Shown here one piece after another: positions 41,215 through 50,887 of a stretch of 64,000 nt of DNA. The stretch is from Derxia lacustris (GTDB taxonomy: Bacteria; Pseudomonadota; Gammaproteobacteria; Burkholderiales; Burkholderiaceae_E). The stretch lies in contig NZ_MUHU01000008.1 of the NCBI RefSeq assembly GCF_002105195.1, positions 310,001 to 374,000 on the forward strand, read 5' to 3'. Positions within the stretch are counted from its first letter, which is position 1, and every line of letters starts with the position of its first letter. The position numbers and the translations under genes were made by a program. The notes under the pieces are model-generated. The model made no database searches, was not told the origin of the DNA, and worked only from the letters and a program-made list of their open reading frames with translations.

Positions 41215-42660
41215 ATGAATCGCAGAAACTTTCTCCGCCTCGGCAGCGGTGCCATCGCGCTCGGCAGCGGCGTGTTCGCCCTGCCGCTGCCGGCCGGCGC
41301 CGCCACCGACTACCGCGCCCTCGTGGCCATCATGCTCAACGGCGGCAACGACGGCATGAACACCCTGGTGCCGCTCGATGCCACCCGCTATGCCCAGTAC
41401 AAGGCGGTGCGCGGCACGCTGGCGCTGAGCACCACCAGCGAAAGCAGCCGCACTACCGGCCCGCTGGTGCCGGTGCTCGGCGGCGGCTGGGGCCTGCATC
41501 CGCGACTGGCGGCGCTGCAAAAGTACTTCGACGCCGGCAGCCTGGGCGGCGTGCTCAACGTCGGGCCGCTGGCGCGGCCGACCACGCGCAGCCAGTTCGC
41601 CAGCTGGCGCTCGCTGAGCACGCCCAATCTGCTGCCCGAATCGCTGTTCAGCCACAGCGACCAGCAGAAGCTGTGGGAGAACGGCGTGGCGCTGGCCGAC
41701 ACCTCGTCGGTCGGCAACACCGGCTGGGGCGCGCGTGCCGCCGATGCGCTGGGCGCGCCGATCTACTCGTTCGGCGGCAATTCGCGCTTTGGCACCGGCG
41801 CCAGCGGCTCGGCGCTGATCCTGCCGGGGCCGGGCATCAACATGGCCGACATGGTGTCGTCGGTGACCCTGGTGACCGACTATGTGCCGGGCCAGAAGCT
41901 GACCGCCGCTTCCAAGCTGATGATGGAATCGCCGCGCGCCAACTCGGTACAGATGAATGCGCTTGCAGCGCTGCGCAAGGCCGGCCTCGCGGCGGTCGAT
42001 GCGCTCGGGCCGACGGTCAAGGCCACGCCCGGCAGCGGCGCCTATGCCGCCATCGACAGCGCTTTCACCGCCAGCTACATGACCAGCGCCAGCGCCACCG
42101 CCACGGCCTACAGCCAGGACCTGGGCCAGCAGCTCTACCAGGTGGCCAAGATGATCGCCAACCATGCGGCCATCGGCGGCGCGCGCCATGTGTACTTCGT
42201 GTCGCTCGGCGGCTTCGATACCCACAACGGCCAGCTCGCCACCCAGGCGGCGCTGCTGTCGCAGCTGGGCATCGGGCTGGCGTCCTTCATGTCGGCGATG
42301 AACATGCTCGGCCTGGCCAGCTCGGTGACGGCCTGCACCATGTCGGACTTCGGCCGCACCTTCAAGCCGAACAACGGCGGCGGCACCGACCATGCGTGGG
42401 GCAATTTCCAGCTGGTGGCGGGCGGCGCGGTGAAAGGCGGTGCGCTCTACGGCACGGCGCCCGACTACACGCTCGGCGGCGCCAACGATGCCGGCATCGA
42501 CAGCTGGGAATACCAGGGCCGCTGGATTCCGACCACCTCGGTCGACCAGTACGCCGCCACGCTGCTGAGCTGGCTGGGTCTGAGCGCCAGCCAGCTGCTC
42601 ACGGTCTTCCCGAATCTGGCCAACTTCACCAGCCGCAACCTCGGCTTCATGAACGCCTGA
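41215..42660 (+). CDS. DUF1501 Tat-exported protein, unit 1
   Basis: A 481-residue protein with a twin-arginine signal (NRRNFLRLGSGAIALG, cut near PAGAA). The mature part opens with RALVAIMLNGGNDGMNTLVPLD. DUF1501 is, as I recall, a distant member of the alkaline phosphatase/sulfatase clan, and the candidate metal ligands are visible in GGNDG, GGFDTHNGQ, MSDFGRTFKPN and GTDHAWGN. The nucleophile is not obvious. Pairing with the DUF1800 gene 13 nt upstream suggests a joint role in the periplasm or at the surface. Tat export suggests folding, and perhaps metal loading, in the cytoplasm. Confidence 0.92.
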   Translation: MNRRNFLRLGSGAIALGSGVFALPLPAGAATDYRALVAIMLNGGNDGMNTLVPLDATRYAQYKAVRGTLALSTTSESSRTTGPLVPVLGGGWGLHPRLAALQKYFDAGSLGGVLNVGPLARPTTRSQFASWRSLSTPNLLPESLFSHSDQQKLWENGVALADTSSVGNTGWGARAADALGAPIYSFGGNSRFGTGASGSALILPGPGINMADMVSSVTLVTDYVPGQKLTAASKLMMESPRANSVQMNALAALRKAGLAAVDALGPTVKATPGSGAYAAIDSAFTASYMTSASATATAYSQDLGQQLYQVAKMIANHAAIGGARHVYFVSLGGFDTHNGQLATQAALLSQLGIGLASFMSAMNMLGLASSVTACTMSDFGRTFKPNNGGGTDHAWGNFQLVAGGAVKGGALYGTAPDYTLGGANDAGIDSWEYQGRWIPTTSVDQYAATLLSWLGLSASQLLTVFPNLANFTSRNLGFMNA

Positions 42661-43098
42661 AGCCGGCCCGGCCGGCGGCGTGCGCCGGATGCGACTTTTG
42701 CCCGCCTCCCGCACCGATGCTGGTCGCGCCGCTTTCCTGCCGCCGGCCCGGGTTTTGGCGCGGCCGACAGCAGGACTTTTCCGGCCAGGCCTCGGTGCCG
42801 GCCCGGATCGGTCTGCGGGTTCCCGCTCACCCGGTCGGGCGGCAGTCCGAGCCGATCGGCGTGGCGCCGGAAACTTGATGAAAGCCAAGCGCCGGCTGCC
42901 GCAAGCGCGAAGCAATCGCTTGCCCTGTGCATCGGGTCGCGCTCCCCATTGCGGCACCGGTCGGCCGCGCGGCTCGGCCGGCGTCCGATAGCCGAGCGTG
43001 GGCTTGCACTGCTGCAATCCGTCATCCACCCGTCCCGGCATTGCCGGCGGCAGCCGCCGCCACCGGGATGGGCGACGACATTGCAGCGAGGGCGACCC
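42661..43098. other. Leader of DUF1800 unit 2
   Basis: A 438-nt gap without a supported gene. Near its end GCTGCAAT (43011-43018) and its inverse ATTGCAGC (43080-43087) lie 61 nt apart; the second is next to the ribosome-binding site. A small TTGCA/TGCAA hairpin lies at 43004-43017. Leader 3 contains the same two octamers at the same spacing but in swapped order. Confidence 0.5.
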
Positions 43099-44925
43099 AT
43101 GACGATCGGCAGGCAGGCGGTGCCAAGGCGCGGGCAGGGCGCCGGCATGGGCCGGGGATGGGCGCTGGCGCTGGCCCTGCTGGCGGCGCTGCTCGCCGGC
43201 TGCGGCGGCGGTGGCGACGCGACCGCCGCCGCCGACAGCGGCAGCGGCGCCGGCCGCGCCAGCGTGCAGAGCACCGCGAGCGTGGCTGCGCTGGCCGATG
43301 CGCCGACCGACAGCGTCGACGCGGCCCGGCTGGCCCAGCAGGCCAGCTTCGGCGCCACCGACGAGCTGATCGCCGAGATCGCCGCGCGCGGTCCGGCCAA
43401 ATGGGTGGCGCAGCAGATCGCCATGACCATGACCAGCTATCCGGCGCTCGGCGACAGCACGCTCGACCGCTGGACCCGCACCGACCAGAACTGGTGCGAC
43501 GGCAACTTCGCCGCCGGCACGCTCGCCAACGTGTTCTGCTGGCGCGACCAACTCACCGCCACGCCGGTGGCCTGGGCCTTCTACCGCCAGGCCATCACCG
43601 GCCGCGACCAGCTGCGCCAGCGCATGGCACTGGCGCTGTCGCATCTGTTCCCGGTCAGCGACATGGAAGTGCCGGGCACCTACGGCATCCGGCAATGGCA
43701 CCAGATGCTGCGCCAGATGGCGTTTGCCAATTACCGCGACCTGCTGCGCCAGGTGGCGCTGAGCCCGGTGATGGGCGAGTTCCTCGACAACGCCAACAAC
43801 AGCAAGACCGATCCGAACGAGAACTTCGCGCGCGAGCTGCTGCAACTGTTCAGCCTCGGCACCTGCCTGCTCAACCACGACGGCACGCTCAAGGGCGATG
43901 CCTGCCAGCCCACCTACGACAACGCGACGGTGCGCAACTACGCCCATGCGCTGACCGGCTGGACCTATCCGGCCGGCGGCCGCAATCCCTGGTGCGCCGG
44001 CACTTGCAGCGACGGCAGCAATCCGCGCTACCTGCTCGGCAACATGCTGGCAGTGCCGGCGCGCCACGACGGCGCAGCGCGCACGCTGCTGTCGGGCCGC
44101 CAGCTGGCCGCCGGCAGCACGCCGGCCGGGGCGCTGGAAGTGGTGCTCGACTCGCTGATGCGCCATCCCAATCTGGCGCCGAGGGTGGCGCGCCGGCTGA
44201 TCCAGCATTTCGTCACCAGCAATCCGTCGCCGGCCTATGTGGATGCGGTCGCCAGCGCCTTCGACACCGGGCTGCATGCCGGCATCGGCAGCGGCAGCCG
44301 GGGCGATCTGGCCGCCACCGTGGCGGCGGTGCTGCTGCATGCCGAGGCGCGCGATCCGGCCGCCATCGACCAGCCCGGCTACGGCCGGCTGCGCGAGCCG
44401 ATGCAGCTGTGGACCGCCGCGATGCGCGCGCTCGATGCGCGCAGCGACGGCGTGTGGTGGAACTGGGCCTATGGCGACGAGATGCGCGAGCGGCCGCTGA
44501 GCCCGCCGTCGGTATTCGGCCACTACCAGCCCGACACGCCGCTCGGCAGCAGCGGCCTTGTCGGCACCGGCTTCGACATCGAGGACGAGACCACCTCGCT
44601 CCAGCGCAATGTGCTGCTGCAATACCTCAACTTCAGCGTTGGCGACGATGTGGTGCAGCTGCCGGCGCCGAGCGTGGCCGGCGCCATCGGCACCGTCATC
44701 AGCCATGACCGCTGGCTGCCGCAGGTGGCCGATGCGGCGGCGCTGGTCGACCGCTTCGACCTGCTGCTCACCAGCCGCCAGCTCACCGCCGAGCAGAAGG
44801 CGGTCATCGTCGCCGCCGTCGCCGTCATCACGCCGGCGACCCAGGGCGCCGGCTGGCAGAACCGCCGTCTGCGCACCGCCGCCTATCTGGTGATGATGGC
44901 GCCGCAATTCTCGATCGTCCGCTGA
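43099..44925 (+). CDS. DUF1800 lipoprotein, unit 2
   Basis: A 608-residue predicted lipoprotein with lipobox LAGC (Cys35) and a GGGGD tether. The core begins [18 protein letters not shown], and the six array-conserved cysteines are present (WCDGNF, FCWRD, GTCLLN, ACQPTY, WCAGTC). Shared features with unit 3, such as [27 protein letters not shown] and IGSGSRGDL, mark these two as sister copies. It ends APQFSIVR. The start at 43099 follows GCGAGGG and directly opens the signal peptide. Confidence 0.92.
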   Translation: MTIGRQAVPRRGQGAGMGRGWALALALLAALLAGCGGGGDATAAADSGSGAGRASVQSTASVAALADAPTDSVDAARLAQQASFGATDELIAEIAARGPAKWVAQQIAMTMTSYPALGDSTLDRWTRTDQNWCDGNFAAGTLANVFCWRDQLTATPVAWAFYRQAITGRDQLRQRMALALSHLFPVSDMEVPGTYGIRQWHQMLRQMAFANYRDLLRQVALSPVMGEFLDNANNSKTDPNENFARELLQLFSLGTCLLNHDGTLKGDACQPTYDNATVRNYAHALTGWTYPAGGRNPWCAGTCSDGSNPRYLLGNMLAVPARHDGAARTLLSGRQLAAGSTPAGALEVVLDSLMRHPNLAPRVARRLIQHFVTSNPSPAYVDAVASAFDTGLHAGIGSGSRGDLAATVAAVLLHAEARDPAAIDQPGYGRLREPMQLWTAAMRALDARSDGVWWNWAYGDEMRERPLSPPSVFGHYQPDTPLGSSGLVGTGFDIEDETTSLQRNVLLQYLNFSVGDDVVQLPAPSVAGAIGTVISHDRWLPQVADAAALVDRFDLLLTSRQLTAEQKAVIVAAVAVITPATQGAGWQNRRLRTAAYLVMMAPQFSIVR

Positions 44926-44936
44926 GGAGCGCCCGC

Positions 44937-46370
44937 ATGGATCGCCGACATTTCCTGCGTGCCGCCGGCGCGCTCGCCGGCCTGGGCGGCGGCTGCCTCG
45001 ACCTGCCGCCGGCGCAGGCCGCGTCCGACTACCGCGCCCTGGTGGCGGTGATGCTCTACGGCGGCAACGACGGGCTGAACACCGTGGTGCCGCTCGATGC
45101 CGACCGGTTTGCGCGCTACACCGCGCAGCGTGGCGCGCTGGCCTTGCGCCGCAGCGCCGATGCCGGCCAGTACATCGGCCCGCTGCTGCCGCTGGCCGAC
45201 GGCGGCTGGGGTCTGCATCCGCGCCTGGCCGCGCTCAAGCCGCTGGCCGATGTCGGCCGGCTCGCGCATCTGGCCAATGTGGGTCCGCTGGCGCGACCCA
45301 CCACGCGCGCCGACTACGCCAGCTGGCGCAGCGCCAATCTGGCCCGACTGCCCGAGGCGCTGTTCAGCCACAGCGATCAGCAGACGCTGTGGCTCAACGG
45401 CGCCAGCCGCACCGAGGGCTCGGCGATCGGCGCGACCGGCTGGGGCGCGCGGCTGGCCGAGCTGCTGGGCGCCGGCAACTACTCGCTGGCCGGCAATGCG
45501 CGCTTTGGCTGCGGCAGCGGCGGCAATGCGCTCAATCTGCCGGCGCCCGGCACCAATCTGCGCGCCGGGCTCGACGCCTGGCGCCCGGGCGCCGCCAATC
45601 CGGTGCTGGCGCGGCTGAGCGACGGCTTCGTGGCGAGCGCCCGGGCGCCGATCGACAACGCGCTGTTCAACGCGTTTGCGCGCATCCGCAGCAGCGCGCT
45701 CGATGCCGCCAGCCGGCTCCAGCCGGTGATCGCCGCCACGCCGTCGAGCGATGCCGGCTATGCCGCGATCGACGCCGCCTTCACCCGCGCTCGGCCCAAC
45801 GGCGCCGGCAGTCAGGCCGCCTATGGCAGCACGCTCGGCAATCAGCTCTATCAGGTGGCCAAGATGGTCGCGAGCCGGGCCAGCGTCGGCGGCAGCCGGC
45901 AGGTGTACTTCGTGGCGCTGAGCGGCTTCGACACCCACGGCGGCCAGCTCGGCAGCCAGGCGGTGCTGCTCGGCCAGCTGGCGGTGGCGCTGGCCGCCTT
46001 CTTCGATGCGCTGGGCACGCTCGGGCTGGCCGAGGCGGTGACCGCCTGCACGCTGAGCGACTTCGGCCGCACGCTGCGGCCCAACAGCTCGGGCGGCAGC
46101 GACCACGGCTGGGGCAATACCCAGCTGATCCTGGGCGGCGCGGTGCAGGGCGGCGCCTGGGGCAGCTATCCCGAGCTGACGCCGGGCGGCCCGGACGATG
46201 CCGGCATCGACAGCTGGGAGCAGCAGGGACGCTGGATTCCGACCACCTCGGTCGGCCAGTACGGCGCCACGCTCGGCCGCTGGCTCGGGCTCGACGACGC
46301 GGCGCTGCTGGCGGCCTTCCCCGATCTGGCCAATTTCGCGCAGCGCGACCTGGGCTTCATGAAGCGCTGA
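44937..46370 (+). CDS. DUF1501 Tat-exported protein, unit 2
   Basis: A 477-residue protein with Tat signal [18 protein letters not shown]. Metal-site candidates read [27 protein letters not shown] and GSDHGWGN. It shares [23 protein letters not shown] with unit 3, unlike units 4 and 5 (RLEALAPF). AGGAG precedes the ATG. The last 14 nt overlap the end of the minus-strand gene 46357-47064. Confidence 0.92.
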   Translation: MDRRHFLRAAGALAGLGGGCLDLPPAQAASDYRALVAVMLYGGNDGLNTVVPLDADRFARYTAQRGALALRRSADAGQYIGPLLPLADGGWGLHPRLAALKPLADVGRLAHLANVGPLARPTTRADYASWRSANLARLPEALFSHSDQQTLWLNGASRTEGSAIGATGWGARLAELLGAGNYSLAGNARFGCGSGGNALNLPAPGTNLRAGLDAWRPGAANPVLARLSDGFVASARAPIDNALFNAFARIRSSALDAASRLQPVIAATPSSDAGYAAIDAAFTRARPNGAGSQAAYGSTLGNQLYQVAKMVASRASVGGSRQVYFVALSGFDTHGGQLGSQAVLLGQLAVALAAFFDALGTLGLAEAVTACTLSDFGRTLRPNSSGGSDHGWGNTQLILGGAVQGGAWGSYPELTPGGPDDAGIDSWEQQGRWIPTTSVGQYGATLGRWLGLDDAALLAAFPDLANFAQRDLGFMKR

Positions 46371-47064
46371 GCGGGTCCTTGGCGGGCGCGGCGTCGATGC
46401 CGTAGATGCGGGTCGTGCCCAGCACCAGCAGCGGATGCTGATAGCGATTGCTGCGCGGCTTGCGCAGCACGCCGCGATGGTCGTCGAGCACCAGCCGCTC
46501 GCAGCCGACCGCCTTGGCCAGCACCAGTCCGCCTTCGTAAAAGCGCACCCGGCGCGGTCGCGGCTCGAAGGCGGTGTAGACGAAGGCCGCCAGATCGGTG
46601 AACGGCCGGTGCATCACCAGCCGGCCGTCGCGGTGCGCGGCGAGCCATTCGCGCAGCAGATCGTGGTCGGCCGGCGCGAGCGGCGTCTTGATGCTGTCGG
46701 CCAGCTCGGTCGCGCTGAAGAAGGTCGACGAATCCTTGGCCTCGCTGCGCACCAGCGTCACGCTCTGCACGCCGAACAGCACCTTGGGCAGCCGCATCCA
46801 GCGCGGCACGCGGCCCCGGCAGCGGTCGTTGATGTGGGCCTCGATCGAGCCGCACAGCGCGATCAGCGATTCGGTCCAGTCGCGCACCGCAGCATCGCTG
46901 CCGTGAAAGATCGGCAGATCGTCGACCAGCCGCGCGAGGCCGGGCGGGCCCGGATCCCACCACTTGGCGCGCCAGGCATCGATCCGGGCCGCCGGCGGCG
47001 CGTCGGCGAAGGGCTTGGGCGCGGCGGCGCGTGGCGTGCTGTCGAACGGGGCGGGGCTTTCCAT
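46357..47064 (-). CDS. Unrecognised protein inside the DUF1800/DUF1501 array
   Basis: A 235-residue protein of no family known to me. It has no signal peptide or membrane segment. A low-complexity head ([26 protein letters not shown]) is followed by a mixed alpha/beta body with [51 protein letters not shown] and [17 protein letters not shown]. Codon use is typical of the genome, and the composition is not that of a shadow frame. It is the only minus-strand gene in the array, overlapping the stop of DUF1501 unit 2 tail to tail by 14 nt. The start is uncertain: the frame extends to 47202, but the first part of that extension is Ala/Pro-rich and dispensable. Confidence 0.6.
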   Translation of the reverse strand: MESPAPFDSTPRAAAPKPFADAPPAARIDAWRAKWWDPGPPGLARLVDDLPIFHGSDAAVRDWTESLIALCGSIEAHINDRCRGRVPRWMRLPKVLFGVQSVTLVRSEAKDSSTFFSATELADSIKTPLAPADHDLLREWLAAHRDGRLVMHRPFTDLAAFVYTAFEPRPRRVRFYEGGLVLAKAVGCERLVLDDHRGVLRKPRSNRYQHPLLVLGTTRIYGIDAAPAKDPLSAS

Positions 47065-47304
47065 GCTGCTGGCTCCGGAGTTGACGGTTCGGTTCGGTGC
47101 GCAGGCCGCCGCGGGTGCGGGCTGCGGTCGCAGCTTAGCCAGAGCGGCGGCCGGCGTCGCGGGCACCCGTCTAGGCCAAAGTCCGAGCCGCGCTTCGTGC
47201 ATTGCAGCGAAGCGACAGTAAGCGCGTGCTTAGCATCTCTTTTCCGCGCGGCTGGCGCCTGGCTGGCGCGCTGCAATCCCTTCCTCCCCCCGGAAGGTGA
47301 TGCC
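47065..47304. promoter_or_regulatory. Leader of DUF1800 unit 3 with two hairpins
   Basis: The leader contains a 7-bp hairpin CGCTTCG/CGAAGCG (47191-47214) whose loop holds TGCATTGCA, followed by TAAGC-gcgt-GCTTA (47219-47232). ATTGCAGC (47201-47208) and GCTGCAAT (47270-47277) are 61 nt apart. AGTAAGCG followed by a TGCTT element recurs in leader 4 near 50749. The region also serves as upstream sequence for the divergent 235-residue gene. Confidence 0.45.
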
Positions 47305-49263
47305 ATGACAACCAGAACTCTTCCCGCGCCGGCAGCGGCCCTGCCGACGGCGCGGCCGCAAGCCTGGCGCCGGCGTGCCGGCCTGCTGGCCGGCGTGCTC
47401 GCGCTGGCTGCGGCGCTCGGCGGCTGCGGCGGCGGCGATCCGCTTGCGGCGGCTTCCGCCAATCGCGCCGGCGTCGCGGCCGCCGATCCGGCCACGCGTG
47501 ATGCCGCCGACCCGACCGCCGATGCCGCCGCATCCGCCGCCCCGAGCGCCGCCGATCCCGGCGCCGCCGTCGCCGATGCCAGCGCCGCGATCGGCCGCGC
47601 CACGCGCCAGAGCCTGGCCAGCGTCGCCGCCTCGGCGGCCGAGGCCACCACCACGCTCGACGCGGCCCGGCTCGCCAACCAGGCCACCTTCGGCGCGACC
47701 AATGCCGTCATCGCCGAGATCCGCAAGGCCGGCCCGGCCAAGTGGATTGCCCAGCAGATGCTCACCACGCGCAGCGTCTATCCGGCGGTGGGCAGCGATG
47801 CCGTCGACCGCTGGACCGGCGCCGGCGACTGGTGCGCCAACCAGTTTGCCGACGGCACGACCGCGCGCCAGTACTGCTGGCGCGACTACTACACCGCCAC
47901 GCCGATGGGCTGGCATTTCTACCGCCAGGCCATCGGCGGCAAGGACCAGCTGCGCCAGCGCGTGGCCTGGGCGCTGTCGCAATGGCTGGTGGTCAGCGAC
48001 ACCGAGGTCTACAGCGCCTACGGCATGCGCGAATGGCACCAGATGCTGCGCGACCGGGCGCTGGGCAATTACCGCGACCTGCTGCGCGAGGTGATCCTCA
48101 GCCCGGTGATGGGCGCCTTCCTCAACAACGTCGACAACGGCAAGACCGACCCCAACGAGAACTTCGCGCGCGAGCTGCTGCAGCTGTTCAGCCTCGGCAC
48201 CTGCCAGCTCAACCGCGACGGCACGCTCAAGACCGGCAGCTGCATCGCTACCTACGACAACGCCCGGGTGCGCGAATACGCCTATGCCCTCAGCGGCTGG
48301 ACCTATCCGGTCGGCGGCAGCAACTACTGGTGCGCCGCCAAGTGCGGCTGGCGCAACGTGCGCTACTTCAAGGGCCGCATGGTGGCGGTCGAAGCCCAGC
48401 ACGACAGCGCCGCGCGCAGCCTGCTGTCGGGCGTGACCGTGGCCGCCGGCAGCAGTGCCGCCGTGGCGGTCGAGCGGGTGCTCGACTCGCTGATGAAGCA
48501 TCCGAATCTCGCGCCCTTCGTCGCGCGCCGGCTGATCCAGCACTTCGTCACCAGCAATCCGTCGCCCGCGTATGTGGAGGCGGTCGCCACCGCCTTCGAG
48601 ACCGGGCTGTATGCCGACATCGGTCGCGGCCTGCGCGGCGATCTGGCCGCCACCGTGGCCGCCGTGCTGCTGCATCCCGAGGCGCGCGATCCGGCCGCCA
48701 TCACCCGGCCCGCCTACGGCCGGCTGCGCGAGCCGGTGCAGGCCTGGACCGCCGCGATGCGCGCGCTCGACGTGCGTACCGACGGCATCTGGTGGACCGG
48801 CCTGTTCGGCCGCGACATGGGCCAGGCGCCGTTCAGCCCGCCGTCGGTGTTCAGCTACTACGCGCCCGATGCGGCGCTGGTCGGCACGCCCTATGTGGCG
48901 CCGGCGATGGGCATCGAGAACGAGGCCACCACGCTGTCGCGGCTGTCGCTGATCCAGTACCTGTCGATCGGCGCCCCGAGCAACGGCCAGGTGGTGGCGC
49001 CGACCGCCACCGTGGCCGGCTCGATCGGCACCACCATCAGTCATCAGCGCTGGCTGCCGGCCGTCGACAACAGCGCGCTGCTGGTCAACCAGATTTCGCT
49101 GCTGCTCACCGCCAGCCAGCTCACCGTCACGCAGAAGGCCGCCATCGTCGCGGCGCTCGATGCCATCAACCCGACCACCTTCGGCAGCTACTGGCAGACG
49201 CGCCGGCTGCGGGTGGCGGTGTTTCTGGTGATGGCCTGTCCGCAGTTTTCGATCGTCCGCTGA
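47305..49263 (+). CDS. DUF1800 lipoprotein, unit 3
   Basis: A 652-residue predicted lipoprotein, the longest copy, because an Ala/Asp-rich linker of roughly 75 residues separates the lipobox (LGGC, Cys41) from the core (DAARLANQATFGATNAVI). The six shared cysteines are present (WCANQF, YCWRD, GTCQLN, SCIATY, WCAAKC), plus an extra one in MACPQFSIVR. PAKWIAQQM, FSLGTC and [12 protein letters not shown] link it to unit 2. GGAAGGTG precedes the ATG. Confidence 0.92.
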   Translation: MTTRTLPAPAAALPTARPQAWRRRAGLLAGVLALAAALGGCGGGDPLAAASANRAGVAAADPATRDAADPTADAAASAAPSAADPGAAVADASAAIGRATRQSLASVAASAAEATTTLDAARLANQATFGATNAVIAEIRKAGPAKWIAQQMLTTRSVYPAVGSDAVDRWTGAGDWCANQFADGTTARQYCWRDYYTATPMGWHFYRQAIGGKDQLRQRVAWALSQWLVVSDTEVYSAYGMREWHQMLRDRALGNYRDLLREVILSPVMGAFLNNVDNGKTDPNENFARELLQLFSLGTCQLNRDGTLKTGSCIATYDNARVREYAYALSGWTYPVGGSNYWCAAKCGWRNVRYFKGRMVAVEAQHDSAARSLLSGVTVAAGSSAAVAVERVLDSLMKHPNLAPFVARRLIQHFVTSNPSPAYVEAVATAFETGLYADIGRGLRGDLAATVAAVLLHPEARDPAAITRPAYGRLREPVQAWTAAMRALDVRTDGIWWTGLFGRDMGQAPFSPPSVFSYYAPDAALVGTPYVAPAMGIENEATTLSRLSLIQYLSIGAPSNGQVVAPTATVAGSIGTTISHQRWLPAVDNSALLVNQISLLLTASQLTVTQKAAIVAALDAINPTTFGSYWQTRRLRVAVFLVMACPQFSIVR

Positions 49264-49275
49264 AGGAGCGCCCGC

Positions 49276-50712
49276 ATGGACCGCAGAAACTTCCTGCGCG
49301 CCGCCGGCGCGCTGGCCGGCCTCAAGGTCGGCTGTCTCGAACTGCCGGCGGCCGAGGCCGCGACCGGCTATCGCGCCCTGGTGGCGGTGATGCTCGCCGG
49401 CGGCAACGACGGCATGAACACCGTGGTGCCGCTCGACAGCAGCCGCTACGACCGCTACTGCGCGGTGCGCGGCAGCATCGCGCTGCGCAGCGCCGCCGAT
49501 ACCGAGCATGTGCTCGGCCCGATCGTGCCGATCGGCGACGGCAGCTGGGGCCTGCATCCCCGGCTGGCGGCGCTCAAGCCGCTGGCCGATGCCGGCAGGC
49601 TCGCGCATGTGGCCAATGTGGGTCCGCTGGCCCGGCCGACCACGCGCGCCGACTTCGCCGCCTGGCGCAATCTCAACGATGCCGACAAGCTGCCCGAGGC
49701 GCTGTTCAGCCACAGCGACCAGCAGAAGCTCTGGCAGAACGGCGTCAGCCGTACCGACGGATCGAGCGTGGGCGCGACCGGCTGGGGCGCGCGCCTCGCC
49801 GAGCGCGCGAGTGCCGGCCTCTATTCGTTCGCGGGCAATTCGCGCTTCGGCAGCGGCAGCACGCGCAGCGCGCTGATCCTGCCCGGCCCCGGCGCGACGA
49901 TGACCGGCGGCCTCGGCGCCTGGCAGCCCGCCGCCACCTGGGATCCGGCGGTCAAGCTCAATGCCGCCTTCCTCACCGCGATGAAGGCGCCCAATGCCGA
50001 TCCGCTGTTCAAGGCGTTTGCCAGGCTGCGCGCGAATGCGCTCGATGCGGTCACCCGGCTCGGCGGCCTGATCGCGGCCACGCCCGGCAGCGTGGCCGGC
50101 AATGCCGGCATCGATGCCGCCTTCCAGCGCGCCTATGCCTGCGGCAGCGGCACGGTCAGCGCCTATGCCACGGTGCTCGGCAAGCAGCTCTATCAGGTGG
50201 CCAAGCTGATCGCCGCCCATGCCACGGTCGGCGGCAGCCGGCACATCTACTTCGTGCAGCTGGGCGGCTTCGATACCCACGGCGGCCAGCCCGACATCCA
50301 GGCCGATCTGCTGAGCCAGGTCGGCATCGGGCTGGCGTCCTTCATGGAGGCCATCGACGGCATGGGCCTGACCGACTCGGTCACCAGCTTCACCTTGTCC
50401 GACTTCGGCCGGACCTTCCGGCCCAACAACACCCTGGGCACCGACCACGCCTGGGGCAACACGCAACTGGTGCTCGGCGGCGCGGTGCGCGGTGGCGCCT
50501 GGGGCAGCTATCCGGAGCTGACGCTGGGCGGGCCGGACGACGCCGGCATCGACAGCTGGGAGTTCCAGGGTCGTTGGATTCCCACAACGTCGGTCGACCA
50601 GTACGCGGCGACCTTGGGGGGCTGGCTCGGGCTAGGTGAGGCGGCTCTGTTAGCGCTTCTTCCCAACCTCGGAAATTTCTCGGTGAAACGCCTTGGCTTC
50701 ATGCAGGTTTGA
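49276..50712 (+). CDS. DUF1501 Tat-exported protein, unit 3
   Basis: A 478-residue protein with Tat signal [18 protein letters not shown]. Metal-site candidates are [27 protein letters not shown] and GTDHAWGN. It groups with unit 2 ([23 protein letters not shown]). The last 90 nt, encoding LLALLPNLGNFSVKRLGFMQV, switch to A+T-richer codons such as TTA, CTT and AAA. This shift continues into the following gap. Confidence 0.92.
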   Translation: MDRRNFLRAAGALAGLKVGCLELPAAEAATGYRALVAVMLAGGNDGMNTVVPLDSSRYDRYCAVRGSIALRSAADTEHVLGPIVPIGDGSWGLHPRLAALKPLADAGRLAHVANVGPLARPTTRADFAAWRNLNDADKLPEALFSHSDQQKLWQNGVSRTDGSSVGATGWGARLAERASAGLYSFAGNSRFGSGSTRSALILPGPGATMTGGLGAWQPAATWDPAVKLNAAFLTAMKAPNADPLFKAFARLRANALDAVTRLGGLIAATPGSVAGNAGIDAAFQRAYACGSGTVSAYATVLGKQLYQVAKLIAAHATVGGSRHIYFVQLGGFDTHGGQPDIQADLLSQVGIGLASFMEAIDGMGLTDSVTSFTLSDFGRTFRPNNTLGTDHAWGNTQLVLGGAVRGGAWGSYPELTLGGPDDAGIDSWEFQGRWIPTTSVDQYAATLGGWLGLGEAALLALLPNLGNFSVKRLGFMQV

Positions 50713-50887
50713 TTGCAGATGCGAATCACGATAACTGGTGATGGGTGTAGTAAGCGTTGCTTTAACAGCACTTAATGCTAATTTGCCTCAGTTTTCACTA
50801 TGGAAAATGAGCTGGGACAAAAGTTCACCAGGCTGATCTGGCTAGCTTGGTTGGCGGCTTCCGGCTTTCTTTTCCCGCGAGGTAGAC
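50713..50887. promoter_or_regulatory. A+T-rich leader of DUF1800 unit 4
   Basis: This is the most A+T-rich stretch noted in the array: 22 G+C of 60 at 50761-50820 by hand count. A possible promoter is TTGCTT (50757) with an extended -10 TGCTAATTT ending at 50784, a weak match. ATTGCAG (50712) and AGTAAGCG (50749) echo leader 3. A separate promoter for unit 4 is likely. Confidence 0.4.

Noticed and set aside
41164..44907. Very long minus-strand open frame (1247 codons) opposite the DUF1800/DUF1501 genes, and similar ones at 47230-50466 and 36662-37927
   Set aside because: These are mirror frames of G+C-rich genes: the products are made of Arg, His, Gln, Ala and Gly without domains, and the plus-strand frames encode recognisable families with signals and ribosome-binding sites.
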